Shown one piece after another: positions 52,427-62,007 of a stretch of DNA of 64,000 bases. A program made the translations under genes and the position numbers. Under the pieces are notes generated by a model. The model saw nothing but the letters and a program-made list of their open reading frames with translations, was not told where the DNA came from and made no database searches. How positions within the stretch are numbered: position 1 is the first letter of the stretch; each line of letters starts with the position of its first letter. Source of the stretch: CADEGL01 sp050180485 (lineage in GTDB: Bacteria; Pseudomonadota; Alphaproteobacteria; CADEGL01); the NCBI GenBank assembly GCA_050180485.1, contig JBFXED010000001.1, positions 124,001-188,000 on the forward strand, given 5' to 3'.

Positions 52427-53593
52427 ATGGATGCAAAAGCGGCTTTCAATTTAAGTTCCGAAGAAGTAGAGGTGCAGGAGCTTGCTCGGCGCCTCGCTAA
52501 TGAGCAGCTCGCGTCGCGGGCGGCAGCGATCGATGCATCTGCAGAATATCCTCAAGACGTTTTTGATCTATTTAGAAAAGTCGGGCTGTTTGCGATTCCG
52601 TATCCTCCAGAATACGGAGGGATGAACAGCATGATGGCGTCGTGCCTCGCCATCGAGGAGCTGGCCCGAGTCTGTTACAACTCAGCATACATGCTGGTAG
52701 TTCAATGGGATCAGTTCGCAGTTCTGCTGGGGGGAGGTACGAAAGAACAACAAGAAAAGTATTTGCCGAAATTAGCGGCGGGCGAAATACGTGGCGCCAT
52801 CTCTTTGACAGAACCACATAGTGGATCGGACGTCGCTGGAATCAAAACCCGTGCGGTCAGAGATGGTGATGGCTATCGGCTGAACGGGGCAAAAGTTTGG
52901 TGCACAAATGCCGCTGTAGCAGACTTTGTATTAGTCGCTGCTCGTACAGGCGCCCAGGAAGAGCGCGGAGTTCTTAGCTTATTTATCGTTGAACCAGGGA
53001 TGAAAGGCTTCGAGATAGGACCTTCTGAAAAGAAAATGGGAGGTCGCGGCATTCCTTCGTCGCCACTGTATTTCGACGACGTATACATCCCGAGTCATCA
53101 TCGGGTTGGTGACGAAGGAAGTGGGTTTGCAATAGCCATGGACGAACTGAATCGCGCGCGCCCCATAGCCGCAGCGCGAGCGCTAGGATTGGCGCAAGGT
53201 GCGATGGATCTTGCTATCGAGTTTATCAAGTCCCGACAAGCATTTGGCCATCATATTTCAGACTTCCAAGGAATCCGATGGATGGTCGCAGACATGGCTA
53301 CTCAAGTCGCTGCCGCTCGCAACTTGGTTTATCACGCGGCCAAGGCGGTTGATCGAGGTATCAGAGGGTATGAACTTAGACACCTTGCAGCTATCGCCAA
53401 ACTACATGCAACTGAAACTGCTATGAAGGTCGCAACGGACGCTGTGCAGCTATTCGGCGCGGCGGGGATATCAAATGATTATCCGATAAACCGATATTTT
53501 AGGGATGCCAAAGTACTTCAGATCGTTGAGGGCACGAGTCAAGTCCAGCGCAATATCATTGCGCGCACAATGCTGGGAAAAGCGGCATTTTAA
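52427..53593 (+). CDS. Acyl-CoA dehydrogenase family protein
   Basis: A 388-residue flavoprotein with the canonical blocks GAISLTEPHSGSDVAGIKTRAVRDGDGYRLNGAKVWCTNA, IPSSPLYFDDVYIP, AFGHHISDFQGIRWMVADMATQ and QIVEGTSQVQRNIIARTMLGK, the Glu after Val being the catalytic base position. The start MDAKAAFNLSSEEVEV is favoured over 36 extra residues in the longer frame. It is distinct from the ACAD at 37243 and forms the oxidation step of the second CoA module. Confidence 0.87.
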   Translation: MDAKAAFNLSSEEVEVQELARRLANEQLASRAAAIDASAEYPQDVFDLFRKVGLFAIPYPPEYGGMNSMMASCLAIEELARVCYNSAYMLVVQWDQFAVLLGGGTKEQQEKYLPKLAAGEIRGAISLTEPHSGSDVAGIKTRAVRDGDGYRLNGAKVWCTNAAVADFVLVAARTGAQEERGVLSLFIVEPGMKGFEIGPSEKKMGGRGIPSSPLYFDDVYIPSHHRVGDEGSGFAIAMDELNRARPIAAARALGLAQGAMDLAIEFIKSRQAFGHHISDFQGIRWMVADMATQVAAARNLVYHAAKAVDRGIRGYELRHLAAIAKLHATETAMKVATDAVQLFGAAGISNDYPINRYFRDAKVLQIVEGTSQVQRNIIARTMLGKAAF

Positions 53594-53720
53594 ACAGGAC
53601 ATGAAGCGAATTCATCTTCTGCAATTTTGATCGTTACGCCGCCGTAAGCGATGCCGTTAGCATAAATCATAACCGAAGCATCCCCTGCTTCTTCGGAAGT
53701 GAACCTACAGGAAGTCGAAA

Positions 53721-54188
53721 ATGGAAGTATTAGGAATGGGGTTGTTCTTTGAGGACCTACCAGTTGGTAGGTGCTTCAAAACATTTGGACGGACTGTAAC
53801 CGAAGCGGATATTACTAACTTTGTAAATTGCGTCGGAATGACAGAGGTTCTGTTCACAAACGTCGAATATCTGAAAACTCAATCAGAGATAGGCAAAAGA
53901 TTCGCCCCCGGTGCTTTAACATTCAGCATGGCTGAGGGTTTACTCGCGGTGTACTCAAGCCAAATGACTGGAGAAGCATTTCTGGGGCTCGAATTAAAGA
54001 TCGATGCACCAACATACGCCGGCGACACTATCCATGTTGAAACAGAAATAACCGAGTCGAGACAAAGTCGCAGTAAACCGCATCTCGGAATTGTTCACTC
54101 GCAAAACCGCGTCATAAACCAACGACAAGAAGTGGTTATGAATTACAAAGCGGTGCGCATGATTCGCGTACGTGGGAGCGAAAAATAA
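53721..54188 (+). CDS. MaoC-family dehydratase
   Basis: A 155-residue single hotdog protein with FFEDLPVGRCFKTFGRTVTEADITNFVNCVG and RFAPGALTFSMAEGLLAVYSS. The catalytic Asp/His of MaoC hydratases is not clear in this copy (NFVNCVGMTEVLFTN replaces D.NP.H), so the role as hydratase is less certain than for the copy at 36611. It is coupled to the CaiB/BaiF gene (TAATG overlap). Confidence 0.7.
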   Translation: MEVLGMGLFFEDLPVGRCFKTFGRTVTEADITNFVNCVGMTEVLFTNVEYLKTQSEIGKRFAPGALTFSMAEGLLAVYSSQMTGEAFLGLELKIDAPTYAGDTIHVETEITESRQSRSKPHLGIVHSQNRVINQRQEVVMNYKAVRMIRVRGSEK

Positions 54189-55411
54189 TGTCTACGCAGC
54201 CGCGAGAGTCTGGAGAGCACAGTCATCGCGCGATGACCGGCATTAGGGTTATAGATTTAAGCATTAATATCGTTGGACCCATAGCGACCCAAATGATGGG
54301 CGACATGGGGGCTGATGTCATCAAGGTCGAGTCTCCGGAAGGAGACTTTATGAGGGCAGTGGGTCCTTCAAGAAGCACCGGAATGGGGGCTTTTTTTCTA
54401 AACATCAACCGGAATAAGCGCGGGATTTTGCTTAATTTGAAAGATCTGCGCTCAAAAGAGGCGCTTTTCCGGCTTATAAAGACGGCGGACGTCTTTGTGC
54501 ACAATATGCGACCAGGTGCGATAAAGCGACTTGGCCTCACCTATGACGAGATTAAGGCAGTACAGCCAAATATCGTTTACGCCTGGGCAAGCGGATTTGG
54601 GAAGGATAGTGATCGCGCGGATCACCCCGCGTACGACGACGTAATTCAAGGAATTAGCGGAATACCCGACCTCTTCCGTAGAAGAAGCGGCACTCCAGAA
54701 TACATGCCTACAATGATCGCTGATAAGTTATGCGGATATGCATTGGCAAACGGTATTACGACAGCCTTGCTACATCGCGAGCGGACAGGTGAGGGGCAGG
54801 AAGTTCACGTCCCTATGTACGATACGATGGTCGCGTTCAATCTTATCGACCATTTGTGGAATGGAGTCTTGGCTGAGCCGGAAAAGGGTCTTGGCTATCA
54901 ACGTGCGCTGACGCCGCACAGGCGTCCTCATAAAACCAAAGATGGCTACATCGCGGTGATGGCAAGCACGGATAGCCAATGGGCTAAGATGTTTGGAATT
55001 ATAGGGAAGCCGGAGCTTGCGCAGGATGCACGGTTTGCTAAATCAGTCGACCGCGTCCCGCGTCTGGCAGAACTCTATGCGCTTGTCGCCGAACATTTAG
55101 AGAAGCGAACTACTGCCGAATGGGTGGCAGAATTCGACCGTGCGCAAATTCCGAGCGGTGCCGTTAATACTTTAGAGGATTTGTTGTTAGACCCATATTT
55201 CGTCAAACAAGGTTTTTTCAGAAAGGAGACGCATCCTACTGAAGGGGCGATGCTATCAATCTCCCATCCCACTTATTATTCAAAGACAGCCTCCGTGTAC
55301 GCACGCCAAGCGCCGCGTCAGGGACAGCACACTCGCGAAATTCTTGCGAGCATGAACTTTTCAGAAGAGGAAATTGATCTGCTCGAGCGTTCTGCCAGCG
55401 GAGCTGAATGA
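54188..55411 (+). CDS. CaiB/BaiF-family (type III) CoA transferase
   Basis: A 407-residue family III CoA-transferase. The start MTGIRVIDLSINIVGPIATQMMGDMGADVIKVESPEGD is canonical, and DHPAYDDVIQGISGIPDLF carries the conserved Asp that forms the acyl-CoA anhydride. C-terminal AQIPSGAVNTLEDLLLDPYFVKQGFF is typical. It would exchange CoA between a dicarboxylate/aryl acid and an acyl-CoA. It is coupled to the MaoC gene by a one-base start-stop overlap and converges with the CrtI-like gene at 55465. Confidence 0.85.
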   Translation: MSTQPRESGEHSHRAMTGIRVIDLSINIVGPIATQMMGDMGADVIKVESPEGDFMRAVGPSRSTGMGAFFLNINRNKRGILLNLKDLRSKEALFRLIKTADVFVHNMRPGAIKRLGLTYDEIKAVQPNIVYAWASGFGKDSDRADHPAYDDVIQGISGIPDLFRRRSGTPEYMPTMIADKLCGYALANGITTALLHRERTGEGQEVHVPMYDTMVAFNLIDHLWNGVLAEPEKGLGYQRALTPHRRPHKTKDGYIAVMASTDSQWAKMFGIIGKPELAQDARFAKSVDRVPRLAELYALVAEHLEKRTTAEWVAEFDRAQIPSGAVNTLEDLLLDPYFVKQGFFRKETHPTEGAMLSISHPTYYSKTASVYARQAPRQGQHTREILASMNFSEEEIDLLERSASGAE

Positions 55412-55464
55412 ACGATAGACCTATCGTGTTTGACAGGCTTAGGTTCGCGCATTCTGGCTGTGAT

Positions 55465-57054
55465 TTACAACCGATCTTTCAAAATAACGGCGGCAGCATT
55501 GTGACCTGGAACTCCCGTAACGCCCCCACCGGGATGTGTTGAGGCGCCACATTGATATAGTCCGTCGATCGGTGACCGATAATCCGCATAGTGTGGAACT
55601 GGCCGCTTGAAGAAAATCTGATCTGCGGTCAACTCCATATGATGAATGTGTCCCCGAGGGAGGTCGAAGCGCTGTTCTAGATCAAGCGGGGTTAATGTCT
55701 CTTCATGAACGATGTGATTTTTAAAGCCGGGAGCGAATAGCTCTACCGCGTTAATAGCGGCTTTGAACAAATTTGGTCGCTGCTCATTCCAATTTGAATC
55801 ACGCAGCGTGTATGGAGAATGATTTCCAAAAATATTCACCACATACCTTCCGGCAGGCGCTAAAGACGAATCCACTACGCTTGGTACGCAAATTAACATC
55901 GCCGGATTTGGGGAAAAGTGGTGTGTCCGGACATCGGTAAATGCCCGCTCTAGATAATCGATAGAAGGGCCTATCCGGATTTGAGCTGGATAGCCAAAAC
56001 CTGCTTCTCCCGCATCGAAGTTTTTGAATTTTGGCAGTCCGTCCAGTGCGAGATTCATCTTAAACGATGATGACTCGCTCCGAATGTTTTCAATCCCGAT
56101 AAGAAAGTCGCTAGGAAGGTCCGATGGCGATAGCAGCTTTGTGAAGGTCGTACGTGCGCTAGCATTAGATATGACAATTTTTGAGAGAATTTCTTCACCA
56201 CACGTAAGCGTAACGCCGGTAGCTTTTCCGTTTCGTGTCGTTATTGAAGTCACTTCAGAGTTGGTTCTGATTTTAACACCTAGGCTCTCGGCAGATTTTG
56301 CAATCGCAGTAGAAATGGAACCCATTCCACCTCTCATAAAGCCCCACATGCCCGCTTCGGTGTTGCCGGGCCGAAGGAGCGGCCGAATTAAAACGAATGC
56401 GGTTCCAGGTGTGTTGGGTGACGTAAAGTGGCCTCCGGCGCAGCCGGCATAGAACCCGATAACCGTTTTAGCCTCATCAGACTTGAACCAGCGACTGAGA
56501 TACTCATGAGCACTCATAGTCAGCAAATCGAAAATCTCATAAAACTGATTTCCAATTTTTCGAAAGCGCCAGGCAAATTTTGCGAGGCCCACTCCATCTC
56601 CAAACCTTTTTGAACCGGGATCTGGAGGTACTTCCCAAAGAAGCTTGTGCATAAATGGTGCCACCTTTCTCAAGTGGCTTCGGTAACGAATGAACGCCTC
56701 ACCGTCTTTGGGATGAAACCGCGAAAACTCCTGAGCAACTCGCTGCTCGTCTTCCCAAAAGAAAACTCGATCACCGTTCGAAAGTGGATGATAGGGCGGC
56801 GGGGGAGGTAAGACCTCAAAACCAAACTGCTTTAGCTTTAGATCAAGAATGATTTTTGGCTGAAGTAAGCCCATCACGTACGAAGCGCTAGATACCTTAT
56901 ATCCCGGCCAAAGTTCCTCAGTTGCCGCGGCCCCACCAATAATATGTCGCCGTTCCAATACACATACCGATAAGCCATGCTTAGCGAGATAGGACGCGCA
57001 TACTAAGCCGTTGTGGCCGGCACCAACCACGATAGCGTCATACCTCTCTGCCAT
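55465..57054 (-). CDS. CrtI/PYROXD2-like FAD-dependent desaturase
   Basis: A 529-residue flavoprotein of the phytoene desaturase/PYROXD2 group: YDAIVVGAGHNGLVCASYLAKHGLSVCVLERR at the start (FAD motif GAGHNG) and the C-terminal block GLYQCGASTHPGGGVTGVPGHNAA. Relatives with GAGHNGL and GVTG are annotated as carotenoid-type desaturases, but no carotenoid genes are nearby, so a role in oxidising a catabolic intermediate is likelier. It stands alone on the minus strand between the second CoA module and the ABC importer. Confidence 0.82.
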   Translation of the reverse strand: MAERYDAIVVGAGHNGLVCASYLAKHGLSVCVLERRHIIGGAAATEELWPGYKVSSASYVMGLLQPKIILDLKLKQFGFEVLPPPPPYHPLSNGDRVFFWEDEQRVAQEFSRFHPKDGEAFIRYRSHLRKVAPFMHKLLWEVPPDPGSKRFGDGVGLAKFAWRFRKIGNQFYEIFDLLTMSAHEYLSRWFKSDEAKTVIGFYAGCAGGHFTSPNTPGTAFVLIRPLLRPGNTEAGMWGFMRGGMGSISTAIAKSAESLGVKIRTNSEVTSITTRNGKATGVTLTCGEEILSKIVISNASARTTFTKLLSPSDLPSDFLIGIENIRSESSSFKMNLALDGLPKFKNFDAGEAGFGYPAQIRIGPSIDYLERAFTDVRTHHFSPNPAMLICVPSVVDSSLAPAGRYVVNIFGNHSPYTLRDSNWNEQRPNLFKAAINAVELFAPGFKNHIVHEETLTPLDLEQRFDLPRGHIHHMELTADQIFFKRPVPHYADYRSPIDGLYQCGASTHPGGGVTGVPGHNAAAVILKDRL

Positions 57055-57351
57055 CTGTTCGCTCCGATGCTGAGCTTGGTTACTTCGGAAGCTTCAGAAG
57101 GTATCGGGCGGAGGGGAGTCGACCAAATGTCGATATTTCAAGAGGTATTATGAGAATTCATGGCACACGCCGACTCATTAAACAGGGGAACCATTAATTC
57201 CCTTCATAAAGGAACAATAATTGACATGCGACGACGGTGACTTTCCTTAGCTATCTTTCCTCAAAGGTATATGGGGAGGGGGGTATGAAAGACACCATCA
57301 TAAAAGCCCTCTGTGTTCGAAGCAGTTTTGCAAAATTCGATGGAGGAGCTC

Positions 57352-58941
57352 GTGAAGCGACGGAATTTCCTGAAGCTTATGGGGGCAGGCGCCGCGGTGG
57401 CAGGCATGCGGCCCATGTATGTGTCGGCACAAAGTGGAAAAACGCTTCGCTATATCGCGTCGAGTGATCTAGCAATCCTAGACCCAGTTGCGTCGACGGC
57501 ATACTCCACGCGCAATCATGCCTTCATGGTCTATGATACTCTCTACGGCCTCGATTCCTCTTTTAAGCCATCACCGCAAATGCTTGAGGGGCACGAGGTC
57601 GATAAAGACGGTAAAAGTTGGACTCTGAAGTTACGCGATGGTCTCTTTTGGCACGACGGCGAGAAGGTTCTCGCGCGGGATTGCGTAGCGAGTATCGAGC
57701 GGTGGGGAAAAAAGGATGTGCTTGGCTCTGCCTTGATGGCGAGCACCGATAAATTAAGCGCAACTGACGACCGGACGATTCAGTTCAAATTGAAAAAGCC
57801 GTTCCCCTTGCTACCTGACGCTCTTGCAAAGGTGGCCTCTCCTATCTGCGTCATGATGCCCGAGAGGCTCGCTAAGACAGATCCAGGTCAAGCCGTTACC
57901 GAAGTTGTGGGTAGCGGTCCGTTTAGATATATCCAAGATGCGCGTGTCCCTGGCGCACTGAACGTGTATCGCAAGTTCGATAAATACAAACCGCGCAGTG
58001 ACGGTAAGTCTGATTGGACCGCTGGACCAAAGGTTGTCTACTTCGACGAAGTGCGCTGGACCACGATCACTGATATTGCCACGGCGACAGCCGCTCTACA
58101 GAACGGAGAGCAGGATTGGTTGGAAATTGTTAACGCCGATATGCTGACACTGGTTCGTAAGGCGAAGGGTGTAACGACTAAAGTTCTAGACGTTTCCGGC
58201 GAAATGACGATGTTGCAGATTAATCATCTGCAGCCCCCATTTAACAATGTGGCGATTAGGCGCGCCTTTTGGGGAGCCATTAATCAAAAGGAATTGATGC
58301 AAGCAGTAGTTGGAGCCAACGATAGCTTGTACCAAGTACCTTTGGGATATTTTGCGCCAAATAGCCCAATGGCGAATAATGCGGGAATCGAAGTTCTCGC
58401 CAAACCCAGCGACCTTAACAAAGTTAAGGCCGACCTTGCTTCAGCTGGTTACAAAGGTGAGAAGGTCGTTCTGATCGTAGCAGCAGAAAATCCGACCTAT
58501 AAAGCGCTCGGAGACGTGCTAGCCGACACGATGCGGAAAGTAGGAATGAACGTTGACTATGTTGCAACCGATCTCGCCACGCTCTTCGCCCGGCGGAAAA
58601 GTAAAGATTCCTCGGACCAAGGAGGGTGGAGCGCGTTTGTCACAGCTTGGGGTGGTCTTGATTGGCTGAATCCAGCTGTGCACGTGACCCTTCGCTCCAA
58701 TGGACCAGACGCATATGCCGGCTGGGCAGATATCCCGAAAATTGTTCAATTGCGTGAGCGTTGGTTTGATGCACCTGACGTTGCAGCTCAAAAGAAAATT
58801 TGTGAAGAAATCCAGGCCGCAGCGTTTGAAAGCGTACCCTTTTACCCGCTGGGTAAGTATCTGAAGTCGACTGCTTATAGGGATAACATCACCAACGTGG
58901 GCAGCGGATTTCCGATGTTTTGGGGAGTTCGCCCCTCGTAA
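57352..58941 (+). CDS. ABC transporter solute-binding protein, family 5 (DppA/OppA-like)
   Basis: A periplasmic peptide-type binding protein of about 529 residues. It starts with a twin-arginine-like signal (VKRRNFLKLMGAGAAVAGM), and the binding domain has DPVASTAYSTRNHAFMVYDTLYGLD and YKPRSDGKSDWTAGPKVVYFDEVRW. GGAGGA at 57342-57347 supports the GTG at 57352; the frame opens at 57313. Binds oligopeptide-like or opine-like solutes; the surrounding catabolic genes suggest a small amide or N-methyl compound. It opens a five-gene importer. Confidence 0.85.
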   Translation: MKRRNFLKLMGAGAAVAGMRPMYVSAQSGKTLRYIASSDLAILDPVASTAYSTRNHAFMVYDTLYGLDSSFKPSPQMLEGHEVDKDGKSWTLKLRDGLFWHDGEKVLARDCVASIERWGKKDVLGSALMASTDKLSATDDRTIQFKLKKPFPLLPDALAKVASPICVMMPERLAKTDPGQAVTEVVGSGPFRYIQDARVPGALNVYRKFDKYKPRSDGKSDWTAGPKVVYFDEVRWTTITDIATATAALQNGEQDWLEIVNADMLTLVRKAKGVTTKVLDVSGEMTMLQINHLQPPFNNVAIRRAFWGAINQKELMQAVVGANDSLYQVPLGYFAPNSPMANNAGIEVLAKPSDLNKVKADLASAGYKGEKVVLIVAAENPTYKALGDVLADTMRKVGMNVDYVATDLATLFARRKSKDSSDQGGWSAFVTAWGGLDWLNPAVHVTLRSNGPDAYAGWADIPKIVQLRERWFDAPDVAAQKKICEEIQAAAFESVPFYPLGKYLKSTAYRDNITNVGSGFPMFWGVRPS

Positions 58942-58953
58942 GGCTGTAAGCTT

Positions 58954-58990
58954 GAAGGGCGGCTTTACGAAATGCGTGAAGCCGCTCTTC
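58954..58990 (+). repeat. Long hairpin between binding-protein and permease genes
   Basis: GAAGGGCGGCTTTA (58954-58967) pairs with TGAAGCCGCTCTTC (58977-58990), allowing G-T pairs, with a nine-base loop and no U-tract. Such stem-loops after solute-binding genes commonly stabilise the upstream mRNA and lower permease expression. Confidence 0.6.
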
Positions 58991-59130
58991 TGGCCGAACT
59001 AGAGTTGGGGCGGATTTATCTTGGCATACGGAGTTGTCGTTACAGCTGAGGTTAGTCAGCGGCTTCTTCCATTCTGGCTTGCATCAAACTCTGTTCGTTG
59101 CTGTGTTTGTTATAGAACCCTGGGTCTAGC

Positions 59131-60072
59131 TTGATCGCGTACATTCTACGTCGCCTCTTAGCGACTATCCCGGTCATGTGCATAGTAGCGTTATTTGTAT
59201 TTTCGCTACTGTACTTTGCGCCAGGCGATCCCGCCGCAATCATCGCGGGTGATCAAGCCTCGACGAAGGACATCGAACAGATTCGGCAGCGACTGGGCTT
59301 GGACCAGTCATTTGGGGTTCGGTTTTTCAATTGGTCATTTGATATTGCTCAAGGAAATTTTGGTACGTCACTGTTCGCCGGCGAGCCCGTACTCAAACTT
59401 ATAATACAGCGGATGGAGCCAACCGCGTCTCTGATGCTGCTAACCCTGCTTCTGTCGGTCCTTATCGGTGTTCCCATGGGCGTGCTTGCTGTTTGGGCAC
59501 CCGGATCGGTGATCGATCGAATGATTATGGGTTTCGTGGTCGCAGGCTTTTCAATACCCGTGTTTATCGTTGGATATTTGCTCGCTTATATTTTTTCCCT
59601 GACGCTAGGAATTTTACCGGTACAAGGATATTCCCCGATTGGACGTGGTGTTGGAGCATGGCTGGCGAGCTTAATCCTACCGTCGCTGGCACTTTCATTC
59701 GCATACATCGCATTGATCGCGCGAATAACCCGCGCGGCGATGCTCGAAGTGTTGCAGCAGGACTACATCAGAACCGCACATGCAAAAGGACTGGCTGAAA
59801 AAACGGTTTTGTTTGTCCACGCTCTCAAAAACGCATCAATACCGATCGTCACCGTGATTGGTATTGGGGTGGCAACGCTAATTGGTGGAGCAGTTGTTAC
59901 CGAGAATGTGTTTGCCATACCGGGAATTGGTCGACTAACGGTCGACGCAATTTTAAGGAGAGATTACCCGATAATTCAGGGTGTGGTTTTACTGTTTAGC
60001 TTTGGCTATTTGATCGTCAACCTCCTTGTCGACATTACGTATACGGTCTTTGACCCAAGGATTCGCTATTGA
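59131..60072 (+). CDS. ABC transporter permease, DppB-like
   Basis: A 313-residue inner-membrane permease of the Dpp/Opp type with about six helices; the first is AYILRRLLATIPVMCIVALFVFSLLYFAPGDP, and the EAA-like cytoplasmic loop reads YIRTAHAKGLAEKTVLFVHALKNASIPIV. TTG is the likely start codon. The next permease gene begins inside its stop (TTGA). No other partners are needed for the inner-membrane channel than this pair. Confidence 0.88.
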   Translation: MIAYILRRLLATIPVMCIVALFVFSLLYFAPGDPAAIIAGDQASTKDIEQIRQRLGLDQSFGVRFFNWSFDIAQGNFGTSLFAGEPVLKLIIQRMEPTASLMLLTLLLSVLIGVPMGVLAVWAPGSVIDRMIMGFVVAGFSIPVFIVGYLLAYIFSLTLGILPVQGYSPIGRGVGAWLASLILPSLALSFAYIALIARITRAAMLEVLQQDYIRTAHAKGLAEKTVLFVHALKNASIPIVTVIGIGVATLIGGAVVTENVFAIPGIGRLTVDAILRRDYPIIQGVVLLFSFGYLIVNLLVDITYTVFDPRIRY

Positions 60073-60974
60073 ACCAAGTTGTCAAAGCGCAAAGAGGTCA
60101 GTTCCAGGAGCTTGCGAAGGCAAGCGCTTTGTCAAAACTGCTTTGTGGCCTCCGTAGACTGCGCCGTGAGCATCCCGCCATCTTAATCGGTGGAACACTT
60201 CTATCGGTGATGTTCATGCTTGCTGCGTTTGCTCCGTATTTAGGGACCGTAGATCCTACCTCTGTGGCGCCTGCCAAGCGCAATTTAACACCCTCTACTG
60301 TCGCGTGGTTTGGCACTGATTCAGTGGGGCGAGACATTTATTCGAGGACGCTCTACGGAGCGAGAGTATCTTTAGCTATTGGCATCAGCGTTGCTTCTAT
60401 CGCAGCTATCGGCGGATTAGCGGTTGGCCTTGTGGCTGGCTTTATGCGTCGACTCGACGGCATCATTATGCGCGTCGTTGACGGCATCATGGCCATCCCG
60501 CCTATTTTGCTAGCCATTGCTTTAATGGCTCTTACGCGGAGTAGCATCTGGAACGTGATCGCTGCTATCTCCCTCGCCGAAATCCCGCGTATGGCTCGGC
60601 TTGTCAGGGGAGTAGTTCTTTCATTGCGAGATCAAAACTTTGTTGAGGCAGCAATAACGGTGGGAACGCCGACTCCCACGATTATCTTCAAACATATTCT
60701 GCCTAACACAATGTCTACCCTAATGGTCCAGGCTACCTACGTGTGTGCAAGCGCGATGATCTCTGAGTCGATTCTCTCATTCATTGGCGCTGGTGTTCCA
60801 CCCAATACTCCGTCATGGGGCAACATAATCGCCGAGGGTCGGTCTCTCTGGCAGATTTTCCCACATATGATCGCGATTCCTGCGGTTTTTCTGTCCCTTA
60901 CAGTGCTTGCCGTAAATATGCTTGGTGATGGTCTGCGAGATGCAAATGCGCCACGCCGGGTCACACGAACCTGA
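60069..60974 (+). CDS. ABC transporter permease, DppC-like
   Basis: A 301-residue permease with a TTG start overlapping the DppB-like stop. An N-terminal helix (PAILIGGTLLSVMFMLAAFAPYLGTVDP) precedes FGTDSVGRDIYSRTLYGARVSL, a signature of DppC/OppC proteins, and the EAA loop region is NFVEAAITVGTPTPTIIFKHILPNTMSTLMVQ. Pairs with the DppB-like protein and the two ATPases downstream. Confidence 0.88.
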   Translation: MNQVVKAQRGQFQELAKASALSKLLCGLRRLRREHPAILIGGTLLSVMFMLAAFAPYLGTVDPTSVAPAKRNLTPSTVAWFGTDSVGRDIYSRTLYGARVSLAIGISVASIAAIGGLAVGLVAGFMRRLDGIIMRVVDGIMAIPPILLAIALMALTRSSIWNVIAAISLAEIPRMARLVRGVVLSLRDQNFVEAAITVGTPTPTIIFKHILPNTMSTLMVQATYVCASAMISESILSFIGAGVPPNTPSWGNIIAEGRSLWQIFPHMIAIPAVFLSLTVLAVNMLGDGLRDANAPRRVTRT

Positions 60975-61017
60975 CTTGTATTGAGATTTATGGGGAAAGG
61001 GCCAGCGCAGTTAGGCC

Positions 61018-62007
61018 ATGACGCTGTTAGAGGTTCGCCGCCTAGAAACACAGTTTAGGACGCCCACTGGTATCAGTAGGGCCGTCTCCGACGTTACATT
61101 CTCAATCGATTCGAAGCAGACGGTGGCGATCGTTGGCGAAAGCGGATCCGGTAAATCGGTCACCGCATTATCTATTCTTCGTCTTATTGCAGAACCACCT
61201 GGAAAGATTTCCGGCGAGATATTCTTTAATGGACGTAACTTGTTGCAATTGTCAGAGCGCGAAATGCGCGGCGTTCGCGGCAACGAAATTAGCATGATTT
61301 TTCAGGAGCCGATGACGAGCCTGAATCCCGTGCTAACTGTTGGATATCAGCTATCGGAGCCGTTGCGGCTACATCAAGGCCTGGGTAGGCGAAAAGCTCT
61401 CGACCGATCCGCTGAGCTTCTATCGGTGGTTGGTATTCCAGACGCGCGGCGGCGCCTAAAGGATTACCCACATCAGTTTTCGGGCGGAATGCGTCAGCGG
61501 CTGATGATTGCTATGGCGTTGGCATGTTCGCCGAAGCTTTTGATAGCGGATGAACCAACAACTGCGCTGGATGTGACCATTCAAGCCCAAATTCTCGACC
61601 TTATGCGCGAACTAAAGGATCGGGTAGGGACGGCAATCTTACTTATTACCCATGACCTCGGCGTGGTTGCAGAGCTTGCGGATAAGGTTGCAGTTATGTA
61701 TGCGGGCCGAATTGTCGAATATGGAAACGTCGAAGATTTGTTTGCTGGGCCTTTGCACCCTTATACAACAGGCTTGTTGAACGCCGTCCCAAAGATCGGA
61801 GCTGCAACTAGGCAGAGTATCGATAGGTTGGCTGAAATCCCCGGTATGGTTCCCAACCTCAAAGAGAAGATCGAGGGCTGCGCTTTCTTCTCACGCTGCC
61901 CGGTAGCATCGCAGAAATGCCAGGAAAGAGAACCGTTGCTCGAACAGAGCTTGGGCGGACATTCCGTTGCGTGCTTCAACGCTCAACGGGAGAAATATAT
62001 CGTATGA
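61018..62007 (+). CDS. ABC transporter ATP-binding protein, DppD-like
   Basis: A 329-residue ATPase: Walker A GESGSGKS (residues 40-47), signature FSGGMRQRLMIAMAL, Walker B LLIADEPTTALDVT and the oligopeptide C-terminal extension GCAFFSRCPVASQKCQEREPLLEQ, whose cysteines are typical of DppD/OppD proteins (Fe-S-like/zinc motif). It overlaps the next ATPase gene by ATGA. A complete two-ATPase importer is therefore present. Confidence 0.92.
   Translation: MTLLEVRRLETQFRTPTGISRAVSDVTFSIDSKQTVAIVGESGSGKSVTALSILRLIAEPPGKISGEIFFNGRNLLQLSEREMRGVRGNEISMIFQEPMTSLNPVLTVGYQLSEPLRLHQGLGRRKALDRSAELLSVVGIPDARRRLKDYPHQFSGGMRQRLMIAMALACSPKLLIADEPTTALDVTIQAQILDLMRELKDRVGTAILLITHDLGVVAELADKVAVMYAGRIVEYGNVEDLFAGPLHPYTTGLLNAVPKIGAATRQSIDRLAEIPGMVPNLKEKIEGCAFFSRCPVASQKCQEREPLLEQSLGGHSVACFNAQREKYIV

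Noticed and set aside
55465..57054. Carotenoid biosynthesis gene
   Set aside because: The protein belongs to the CrtI/PYROXD2 superfamily but there is no phytoene synthase or other carotenoid gene near it.
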